Positions 1-5,963 of a stretch of DNA of 9,276 bases are shown here, one piece after another. A program made the translations under genes and the position numbers. The DNA is from Phycisphaerae bacterium (GTDB lineage: Bacteria > Planctomycetota > Phycisphaerae > Sedimentisphaerales > SG8-4), in NCBI GenBank assembly GCA_030613765.1, contig JAUWLI010000094.1, positions 1 to 9,276 of the forward strand, given 5' to 3'. Position 1 is the stretch's first letter. Each line of letters opens with the position of its first letter. The notes under the pieces were generated by a model that ran no database searches, had not been told where the DNA came from, and saw only the letters and a program-made list of their open reading frames with translations.

Positions 1-1337
1 TACCAAGGCAGGGGCCAATAATCACCACCGGGGCAGATAACCTGAATCTGCATTCCATGGCCGTCCGGATGCACCTTAGCCAATTCCTCCACTCGCTCAG
101 TTATGGTAAACACATCCATAGTCGGATGAGCGTAGACGTAAGGATTGCGACAGTCGGCATAATATTTGTAATTGCTCAGATACCCCTGCCAGGCCACGTG
201 CGCTCCGGCGGCAATCAGCAGTATACCGATAAATACTTTCGCCAGGATATTCGGCATCAGATTTATCAGCGCAACGACCCCGACGCCAGCCAATAAAATC
301 ATACCGTGGAGGAATCCGAGCAGACACCAGGGAGTTTTATAAGGGATGACAGAATACACTACGGTCATTGCTAATGTGTAAAAGGCAATAAATCGAAGCA
401 GGTGAAAATTAACGCCGCCCAGGCCCTTTCCTCTGATTGCAATTACGAAGCCAGCTCCAGCCAAAATAACAATCAAAGCTTCACTCCAGAACGGCCCCGG
501 ACCGTATTTGTAATAGAGGAGCATCTTCAGGTAAAAATACCAAGGGTGATTGTGCAATTGGTTTTGGCCGGCCCGATCAAAATAGGTTGTATACGTTCGA
601 ACGGAATCCAGAATTCCTGTGGGATTAGAGAGAAAAGATGAGAAAAACAGTACCGAGACTACTGCAGCAGCTATAATAGCTGCGATAAGATGACAGGATT
701 TGATGGCTTTAAGGGTATTTAAGACAGAACCATTTTGCCGTCCCGACATCAACAGCGTAAGCACAAGAGCCAGCAGTATTGAACCATAAGCAATGATACA
801 TGTTTCCTTTGTCGCATTCATCAGGCCCAGGAATATCCCGGCCAGTATCGCCCACATAATGCTTTTGCTTCTCGTGTAGCGGTAGCCGGAAGCAATCACC
901 CCAAAGGTGAAACAGACAAGGAGCATTTCCTGAATGTAGTATCGGCTGTAATAAACCATAGCCGGCGAGATAGCGGTCAATACAGCGGCACAAACTGAAC
1001 CAGCCCTTCCCAGGCCATCAACCATCAGCAAAAGCAGCAGAATCAGCAAGACGCCGAAAAAAACGGGGACAATGCGCAACGTGGTTTCGCTAAGGTCTGT
1101 GGATTTTTGTGCGCGTGCGGCCCAGGCGGGAATCAGGGTAAGGTAATTAAGCGTGGGGCCGTGATATTCATAGGGATCATAGTCATAGAAACCATCCTCC
1201 AGAAGCTCTCCGAATTTGAAAGCATGGACGGCCTCGTCACCATGCATGGGACGCTGTTTCAACTGCGGCAGGCGCAGGGCAACACTACAAATTGTTGCGG
1301 CTAAAATCAGGACAACACATATTATTGACCATTTCAT
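1..1337 (-). CDS. Agl23-like GT39/GT-C membrane protein, 3'-truncated by window edge
   Basis: Partial gene: 445 codons are visible and it continues beyond the left edge. I translated it by hand from an ATG at 1337-1335. It is a polytopic membrane protein with a first helix at residues 4-22. An extracytoplasmic loop follows with an HGDEAVHAF motif (about 32-40) and a Tyr/Asp/His-rich YDPYEYHGPTLNYL stretch (about 53-66). Later come SRYYIQEML (131-139), many hydrophobic helices, and YKTPWCLL (333-340). The acidic DE in the first loop, the HGP motif and the KTPW motif are hallmarks of the GT39-related family called flippase activity-associated protein Agl23 (TIGR03663). GT-C enzymes of this kind usually transfer sugars from polyprenyl-phosphate donors outside the membrane; the bacterial role is not established. 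The start overlaps the stop of the upstream lipoprotein gene as ATGA, which implies translational coupling. Family assignment is from remembered motifs, not a search; the acceptor is unknown. Confidence 0.85.
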   Translation of the reverse strand, partial: MKWSIICVVLILAATICSVALRLPQLKQRPMHGDEAVHAFKFGELLEDGFYDYDPYEYHGPTLNYLTLIPAWAARAQKSTDLSETTLRIVPVFFGVLLILLLLLMVDGLGRAGSVCAAVLTAISPAMVYYSRYYIQEMLLVCFTFGVIASGYRYTRSKSIMWAILAGIFLGLMNATKETCIIAYGSILLALVLTLLMSGRQNGSVLNTLKAIKSCHLIAAIIAAAVVSVLFFSSFLSNPTGILDSVRTYTTYFDRAGQNQLHNHPWYFYLKMLLYYKYGPGPFWSEALIVILAGAGFVIAIRGKGLGGVNFHLLRFIAFYTLAMTVVYSVIPYKTPWCLLGFLHGMILLAGVGVVALINLMPNILAKVFIGILLIAAGAHVAWQGYLSNYKYYADCRNPYVYAHPTMDVFTITERVEELAKVHPDGHGMQIQVICPGGDYWPLPW

Positions 1338-2236
1338 CCTGCCGGCTTGCCGTAAACTTCCACTTCGATATAGTGATTTAAGTCGTTGCTGTTATTGCCC
1401 TGACTGAAGAAGCGGACATAGCGGGCTCGAACACCCTTACCGGCGATAAGCCTGCCTTCAGAAGTTTCTGTATAGTGCTTCTCTTTGCCGACGCCTAAAC
1501 CAACAGAGTTGTCAATGTCGTTGTTAAACAGGGTAGTGACATCAGTAATAAAATCAGGATCAGAGGCAACTTGCACCACCACATCAAAATATACACGCGC
1601 CTGTTTATGGTAGTGCCAGCACACAATGGCATATATCTCATATTCGGCTTCGAGGTCAACAGTGACACTTTGCTTCAAAGGACCTAACTCAACATAACTG
1701 CCGTCAGCCGCTTCCTTGTCACCGTCGGTTATCATTTCTATCTCGCCGATGATGGGCTCTTCATCCGTGCTGACCACCGGTTTTTCGAAGGCAACATTTG
1801 TTACATCCGGTGGGGCGTAAAATGGAGGCCGCGGCTTTCCACGCGGTGGCTCAAGATTCTCCACCTTCGTATCCTGAGGCGTGCCAACAAACATCGGTTT
1901 GGGAAGCTTAATCAGTATCGGCACCCATTTGGATGTGCTTGCATCCCCGACGGCAGGCGGTTCGACTTTCTCGGTGTCCTTGGTTGTCGGTGGGGTCACT
2001 TTCGTCACTTCGGGGGATTCTAAAACACTTTTTACCGTTTCTTTTACTGGTTCCACTGACACATCTTTAACCGGATCCTCTGACACAACGGGGGGTTTCG
2101 TCTCTGTTTTCTCCGGTTGAGTCGGAGTTGGAGCCTCCTCCTCGGATTGTTTGCAGGAAGCAACAACAAACAAAGCCATCACTATCAAAATACAGACAGA
2201 AACGTTCACAACTGAATTAAGACCTTTTTTACTCAT
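1334..2236 (-). CDS. lipoprotein with discoidin-like (F5/8 type C) domain
   Basis: 300 residues. The N-terminus is a lipoprotein signal: a basic n-region (SKKG), a hydrophobic stretch (about 9-25), and a lipobox V-A-S-C with Cys28 as the expected lipidated residue. Residues 30-100 are a low-complexity Pro/Thr/Glu/Lys/Val linker that could span envelope layers. A short conserved-looking segment (WVPILIKLPKPMFVGTP, about 104-120) precedes a C-terminal beta-sandwich, about 145-297, ending in ARYVRFFSQGNNSNDLNHYIEVEVYG. The RYVR and EVEVYG strands are typical of F5/8 type C/galactose-binding-like domains, often carbohydrate-binding; no catalytic motif is seen. The domain is rich in Asp/Asn (ITDGDKEAADGS, FNNDIDNS), which could bind calcium. 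A GAGG ribosome-binding site lies 10 nt upstream of ATG. It heads a probable two-gene operon with the Agl23-like gene through an ATGA overlap. Surface exposure and sugar binding are inferred. Confidence 0.87.
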   Translation of the reverse strand: MSKKGLNSVVNVSVCILIVMALFVVASCKQSEEEAPTPTQPEKTETKPPVVSEDPVKDVSVEPVKETVKSVLESPEVTKVTPPTTKDTEKVEPPAVGDASTSKWVPILIKLPKPMFVGTPQDTKVENLEPPRGKPRPPFYAPPDVTNVAFEKPVVSTDEEPIIGEIEMITDGDKEAADGSYVELGPLKQSVTVDLEAEYEIYAIVCWHYHKQARVYFDVVVQVASDPDFITDVTTLFNNDIDNSVGLGVGKEKHYTETSEGRLIAGKGVRARYVRFFSQGNNSNDLNHYIEVEVYGKPAG

Positions 2237-2286
2237 TTCTTCTTAACCTCAAAATTTTGCATAATCTACGATACACTGTTTTTGAA

Positions 2287-2302
2287 GCAAACTACCGTTT
2301 GC
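2287..2302 (-). other. short perfect stem-loop in lipoprotein 5' UTR
   Basis: GCAAAC at 2287-2292 and GTTTGC at 2297-2302 form a perfect 6-bp inverted repeat around a 4-nt loop. It falls between the predicted promoter and the start codon, so it would be in the leader RNA about 50 nt upstream of the ATG. It could stabilise the 5' end or be an operator, but a 6-bp palindrome can occur by chance in this AT-rich stretch. Confidence 0.35.
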
Positions 2303-2322
2303 CTAACTTAATAATAACAAAG

Positions 2323-2351
2323 ATTTTATATTATTTAGATAAGATTGTCAA
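2323..2351 (-). promoter_or_regulatory. sigma70-type promoter for the lipoprotein/Agl23-like operon
   Basis: On the minus strand a perfect -35 hexamer TTGACA (2346-2351) is followed after exactly 17 nt by TAAAAT (2323-2328), five of six matches to TATAAT. The spacer and flanks are AT-rich. Transcription would begin near 2316, giving a leader of about 80 nt before the ATG at 2236. It lies downstream of the terminator at 2470-2507, so it makes the lipoprotein and Agl23-like genes a unit separate from the permease. Confidence 0.72.
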
Positions 2352-2469
2352 GCTACCGGACTGCTATTTTTTTGCACTTCTTTGCTGCATATCCAGTTCA
2401 CTACAGGACCCAGGTAAACAAAAAAACAGCCATAACAGGCCTTTTCATCGCTTTCATCCCCAGGACATG

Positions 2470-2507
2470 AAAAAAACAGCAGGGATTCGGGAACACCGAA
2501 CCCCTGC
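2470..2507 (-). terminator. rho-independent terminator after the NCS1 permease
   Basis: The arms 2496-2507 and 2479-2490 are complementary over 12 bp around a 5-nt loop (2491-2495). In the minus-strand transcript the only irregular position is a G-U wobble, whereas in a plus-strand transcript it would be an A-C mismatch. The hairpin is followed on the minus strand by TG and seven consecutive T (2476-2470). It begins about 66 nt after the permease stop codon, as expected for a terminator ending the right-hand gene run. Confidence 0.9.
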
Positions 2508-2573
2508 ATTATAGGACGATACATTAATCAATTGTCAATTTCGCATTTACTTCGGATTCTCAAACGCAACTCA

Positions 2574-3980
2574 CTACTGGGCCTTATCACTTTCAGCCGG
2601 AGCCTCAGCAGGAGTCATCTCAAGCACTTTTGACTCAAGCCCTGCCTTGGCAAGTACAAAATAGAGCACCGCACCGACAATAAATGCCGCCAAAGGAGCC
2701 GCGGGAATTTTCACACTGCTCACCAAAGGTAGAATGCCGACTACAAATCCGGCCGCCCAGGATATCCACCCGGCGAGGTTCCAACCGGCACGAGGACCCA
2801 CCCACTTCTTGCCTGCCATCAGGTAATCAACCATCATAGCTCCGCAAACGGGGCCGAAAGATGCACCGATCACTGTGAAGACCGCACCGGCCCTGCCCGC
2901 CAAACCGGTGACGGCCAAAAGAATGCTGACACCGGCACCAATACCGACAGAAGCAAACGGGTTCACTTTGGGAAGCGTTGTCTTGAAACTATTAGCCGCG
3001 ATGAACGACGAGAAGCATGCCGGCGGGAATGCCGCAACAGCCAGCAACAGAGCCATAATTTTGCCGGTATCGCCCGAACCCATCAAGCCTCCCATGAAAT
3101 CAGCTGAAGCTGGATTCATCGCGTAATTGCCAGTTGCGCCAAAGTTGCCCGCAGCGATCAGAATAGCTGCACCCGCTGCAACGATAGTAGCCAGAGCGAT
3201 TCCGACCAAGCCGCCCATCTGAACGTCTTTGGCGTCTTTGTTGTTCATGCCGAAATCAACGCCGGCGGCGCCCGCCGTCGCGAAGAAACCAACCACAAAT
3301 GTTATGCTCAACAACATCACGCCAAAGAAGCTCAAACCGCTCGTTGCACCTCCCTCAACGGTCCCTGCCGCCACCAGAGCTTCCGCATCGAAATCGCCGA
3401 TCCCCCCCATAGTTTTCCCGAGCATAATAACAAGGATTCCCAAGGGGATCAAAGGAAGGAACGTGGCGACTTTAGCAACGTACTGAATACCCTTGAGTCC
3501 CACGAACGCAGCAACAGCCGCCCAGATCACAGCAATCACCTTCCAGGTAACTTCGCTGGGGCCGAAGAAAGACGCAATGGCCTTCGATGCGAAATACGCA
3601 TTAACGCCAAGCCAGCCGAATTGCAGTACTCCCATAAGAAAACCAGGCATTAAGAATCCGCCTTGCGCGCCGTAAGTAGATGTCCCGACGACGTAAAGAG
3701 GCAGGCCCGTCTTCATACCGAGCAGACCGGGAACCAGATAGAACAGAAAGTGACACAGAAGCGCCGCTACGACCAGGCCCAGAAGCGCCACGCCGATACC
3801 TTGACCGAGTACACCGCCGGGTGCACCGGCCCCGCCGCCGGTCGGCGCCTGGCTCCAGAAAACGAACCACAGGAAAATACCTGCGTACGTCGGCGCCGTA
3901 TTCTTGTACCAGGGAGCTCTGTTTTCGGCCGGATTGGGCTTGGCCATACTCACATAATCTGGTAGCATTCCATTACTCAT
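2574..3980 (-). CDS. NCS1-family permease (cytosine/purine permease-like)
   Basis: 468 residues, very hydrophobic, with about 12 predicted membrane segments. The N-terminal cytoplasmic part carries PAENRAPWYKNTAPTYAG (17-34), followed by helix 1 (about 31-46). MKTGLPLYVVGTSTYG (89-104) and LQFGWLGVNAYF (119-130) resemble the NCS1 nucleobase:cation symporter-1 signature helices. FGPVCGAMMVDYLM (375-388) matches the GP...DY motif of the tenth NCS1 helix. NCS1 proteins use sodium or protons to import cytosine, purines, uracil, hydantoin, allantoin or thiamine-like compounds. The substrate here is not determinable; neighbours encode oxidoreductases, not nucleobase enzymes. Several Gly/Ala-rich loops (48-57, 204-215) are unusual. 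The start is supported by AGGAGA (3988-3993), 7 nt upstream of the ATG. A 104-nt gap separates it from the upstream oxidoreductase, and a strong terminator follows. The family is likely; the transported compound is unknown. Confidence 0.88.
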   Translation of the reverse strand: MSNGMLPDYVSMAKPNPAENRAPWYKNTAPTYAGIFLWFVFWSQAPTGGGAGAPGGVLGQGIGVALLGLVVAALLCHFLFYLVPGLLGMKTGLPLYVVGTSTYGAQGGFLMPGFLMGVLQFGWLGVNAYFASKAIASFFGPSEVTWKVIAVIWAAVAAFVGLKGIQYVAKVATFLPLIPLGILVIMLGKTMGGIGDFDAEALVAAGTVEGGATSGLSFFGVMLLSITFVVGFFATAGAAGVDFGMNNKDAKDVQMGGLVGIALATIVAAGAAILIAAGNFGATGNYAMNPASADFMGGLMGSGDTGKIMALLLAVAAFPPACFSSFIAANSFKTTLPKVNPFASVGIGAGVSILLAVTGLAGRAGAVFTVIGASFGPVCGAMMVDYLMAGKKWVGPRAGWNLAGWISWAAGFVVGILPLVSSVKIPAAPLAAFIVGAVLYFVLAKAGLESKVLEMTPAEAPAESDKAQ

Positions 3981-4016
3981 AATTCGTTCTCCTAACTAAA
4001 TTACTCGATTATGTTC

Positions 4017-4036
4017 CACCGGCACCTTGCCGGGTG
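4017..4036 (-). other. GC-rich stem-loop in permease leader
   Basis: CACCGGC (4017-4023) and GCCGGGTG (4029-4036) pair around a 5-nt loop with one bulged G. There is no T-run after it on either strand, so it is not a classical terminator. If the promoter at 4044-4052 is real, this hairpin would sit at the very 5' end of the permease mRNA and might protect it. Confidence 0.4.
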
Positions 4037-4043
4037 TCCAACC

Positions 4044-4052
4044 AGTATAACA
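4044..4052 (-). promoter_or_regulatory. possible extended -10 promoter for the permease
   Basis: The minus strand reads TGTTATACT: an extended -10 TGn followed by TATACT (4044-4049), five of six to consensus. No good -35 is seen 16-18 nt upstream, which is compatible with extended -10 promoters but weakens the call. The predicted start near 4037 gives a leader of about 55 nt. The permease may therefore be expressed partly independently of the upstream genes. Confidence 0.42.
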
Positions 4053-4084
4053 TTGTCTCTTAAAAAGTCGAATGGCATAAAAAA

Positions 4085-5191
4085 TTATTCTGCCTGAGGG
4101 ATCTCAATCCTCTTGCCGCCGCTCATGGCCGATTCGTGGGAGCATATCCCAGCCATTGTCCAGTTTGCGGCGGTTTTTGCATCGGCCGCAGACTCCCGGC
4201 CTTCAACAATCGCCCGAATAAATTCGTGAGTCAGATGGGGATGTGAGCCGCCATGTCCCGAGCCCTGGATAAAAGAAGTGTGCTCGTGTTCTTCGTCATA
4301 GACGCCGTGGCCCGTGAACGGAGCTATCTCCTTTGGCAGCAGGTGCCCGTAATCCGGAACCTCTACCCTTTTTGCATCTTCATAGCCGGAGTAAATCACC
4401 GGCCCCTCACCGGCAACCTGCTCCCATTCGAATGAAAGTTCTGTACCGTACACATCAAAGCTTTCTCTGTATTGCCGGATTGTATTAAAAAGTGACCTTG
4501 TCACCTCGCAGGCAAGTTCAGAATCGGCCAGTTTCAGGATAGCGGTTTCAATTGCAAACGGCGAATTGTATTTTTTGATATAATCTTCCTGAATTACTCC
4601 TGAGCCATAACAAACAACCGACTCAACCGACTTTTTCGCAAGGCAGAGCAGCGGGCTGATTGCGTGGGTTGCATAGTGCATTGGCGGGAAGCCGTACCAG
4701 TAGTCCGGCCAACCAGGCAAGCCCATATTCTGCTGATGCGAACCCCTTAAAAACTGAATCTTGCCCAGCTTACCCGTCTCAACCAGTTCCTTTGCGTAGA
4801 GAAATTCACGTGAATATACCGCGGTTTCCATCATCATATAAACTTTGCCGCTCTTTTTCCGCGCCTTCGCAATTTCGAGGCAGTCTTCTTGAGTTGTAGC
4901 CATTGGAACCGTGCAGGCAGTATGCTTGCCCGCGTTTAACGAGGCAAGTGACATCCAGGCATGGTCGGCTATGGGCGAAACGACATGGATAGCGTCCAGC
5001 TCATCAATGCTTAAAAGGTCTTCGAACTTGGTGAACCGTCTTTCGATTCCAAATTGCTCACCTATCTCGTTGAGATGGTCTTCGTTTCTCTGGCAAATAG
5101 CGTAACATTCGGCATCAGGATGCCTCTGATAAATAGGGATAAACTCGGCTCCAAAACCAAGCCCGACTACAGCTACTCTTACCTTTTGCAT
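4085..5191 (-). CDS. cytoplasmic Gfo/Idh/MocA-family oxidoreductase with atypical TVP motif
   Basis: 368 residues from the ATG at 5191. An in-frame ATG at 5266 would add 25 residues, but AAAGGAGA (5198-5205) lies 6 nt before 5191 and the Rossmann fold begins at residue 4, so I use the shorter form. N-terminal NAD(P)-binding domain: VRVAVVGLGFGAEF (4-17), beta strand IHVVSPIADHAWM (68-80), and NAGKHTACTVPMATT (86-100). The family normally has Glu-Lys-Pro in that last segment; here it is Thr94-Val95-Pro96, so the conserved lysine is missing. The C-terminal alpha/beta domain holds MHYATHAISP (171-180) and GSHPHLTHEFIRAIVEGR (315-332), with several His that could bind substrate or metal. No signal peptide is seen, so it is cytoplasmic. 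Family members oxidise, reduce or epimerise sugars and inositols. It lies 93 nt after the cytochrome b gene and before the permease. It may be a non-dehydrogenase member; the substrate is unknown. Confidence 0.9.
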   Translation of the reverse strand: MQKVRVAVVGLGFGAEFIPIYQRHPDAECYAICQRNEDHLNEIGEQFGIERRFTKFEDLLSIDELDAIHVVSPIADHAWMSLASLNAGKHTACTVPMATTQEDCLEIAKARKKSGKVYMMMETAVYSREFLYAKELVETGKLGKIQFLRGSHQQNMGLPGWPDYWYGFPPMHYATHAISPLLCLAKKSVESVVCYGSGVIQEDYIKKYNSPFAIETAILKLADSELACEVTRSLFNTIRQYRESFDVYGTELSFEWEQVAGEGPVIYSGYEDAKRVEVPDYGHLLPKEIAPFTGHGVYDEEHEHTSFIQGSGHGGSHPHLTHEFIRAIVEGRESAADAKTAANWTMAGICSHESAMSGGKRIEIPQAE

Positions 5192-5197
5192 AGCATA

Positions 5198-5205
5198 TCT
5201 CCTTT
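5198..5205 (-). promoter_or_regulatory. ribosome binding site deciding the oxidoreductase start
   Basis: AAAGGAGA on the minus strand is a near-complete Shine-Dalgarno sequence, with 6 nt to the ATG at 5191. It lies inside the longer alternative reading that starts at 5266, which has no comparable site and adds a hydrophobic, non-family N-terminus. It therefore favours the 368-residue protein. Confidence 0.8.
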
Positions 5206-5284
5206 CCGGTCTTTGCCGGTTCCCATCTATAAAAAATCCCCCTATCCAGTCCAGAAAAATGTACAAAAACAGCTCACTTGCCCA

Positions 5285-5941
5285 TTATTCCTTCATTTGA
5301 ATCCGGATCATCAAGTAGGTATGTACAATTATAGCCATCGCCATTAATAGTGCGCTATAACGATGTGCATCCAAAAGCAATTCCTGACAATGGGTTCCGA
5401 AAAACGGAAGCATGCTCGAAACAATTGACAGGATTAATGGTAAAGCTAATACCACAATCAGCCAGAAAGTTATCTTCTGTCCAAGATTAAAGCCTTCACA
5501 GGCAGGTTCGGCGGCATCGGCCTCCAACCGAATAACACGCCGAATCAAACCCTCCAGCCAGGGCCAATCTCCCCAATGGAAAACACATCGCGGCGCCCAC
5601 ATTAAGGCCAGCAGCGCCAAGCAAATTGCAAAGACCGGCGCACAAGTTGCATGAAGCATCAACAAATAACCGCTAATAGCCTCACCTAACAACAGACGCT
5701 GGGCAAATCCCGTGATTGCCAACACTACAAAGCAAATTAACGCCACCCAGTAAACGAGTTTTTTTAACATTCCCAGCAGGCTTAAACGCCAATTTATGAA
5801 AGGCAACAAGAAAAGACACATCAGCCTTCCTAAGATCTGGCCGCCCTTCCATCCGCATACCTTGCATGGGCGTACTGCACAACATGCTCCGATTCCCGCA
5901 AAACACACTATAAAACAGATTATTGAAACTATACGAAACAT
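5285..5941 (-). CDS. cytochrome b561/FdnI-like membrane protein
   Basis: 218 residues with about five membrane helices (4-22, 60-82, 92-115, 156-178, 195-213). The last four resemble the four-helix core of b-type cytochromes of the FdnI/HydC kind, which pass electrons between menaquinone/quinone and periplasmic redox partners through two hemes b. His97 lies in the second core helix; His193 and His207 are 14 residues apart in the last helix (HRYSALLMAMAIIVH), the spacing seen in E. coli FdnI. The first core helix has Tyr64-Trp65 where relatives usually have His-Trp, so one expected heme ligand is absent. An extra N-terminal helix is followed by a Cys cluster (Cys20, 21, 26, 29) of unknown role. 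The gene begins 22 nt after the heptaheme cytochrome c gene, which implies co-translation and a shared complex. It could be a one-heme variant. The membrane b-cytochrome call is likely; the exact subfamily is uncertain. Confidence 0.78.
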   Translation of the reverse strand: MFRIVSIICFIVCFAGIGACCAVRPCKVCGWKGGQILGRLMCLFLLPFINWRLSLLGMLKKLVYWVALICFVVLAITGFAQRLLLGEAISGYLLMLHATCAPVFAICLALLALMWAPRCVFHWGDWPWLEGLIRRVIRLEADAAEPACEGFNLGQKITFWLIVVLALPLILSIVSSMLPFFGTHCQELLLDAHRYSALLMAMAIIVHTYLMIRIQMKE

Positions 5942-5963
5942 ATTATATTCTCAATGAGGTTTT

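Noticed and set aside
2237..2573. Small gene, CRISPR array or mobile-element remnant in the 337-nt intergenic region
   Set aside because: It holds the terminator, the promoter and a small stem-loop described above. The plus-strand open frame at 2257-2514 crosses all of these and has no ribosome-binding site or recognisable protein. No repeated array or transposase fragment is visible.
5192..5266. 25-residue N-terminal extension of the cytoplasmic oxidoreductase
   Set aside because: A near-perfect Shine-Dalgarno sequence at 5198-5205 lies inside it, and the Rossmann fold begins just after the later ATG. The extension resembles no targeting signal.
5200..5284. Possible internal promoter between the cytochrome b and oxidoreductase genes
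   Set aside because: Hexamers resembling TGGACT and TATAGA can be found about 16 nt apart, but each matches consensus at only about four of six positions.
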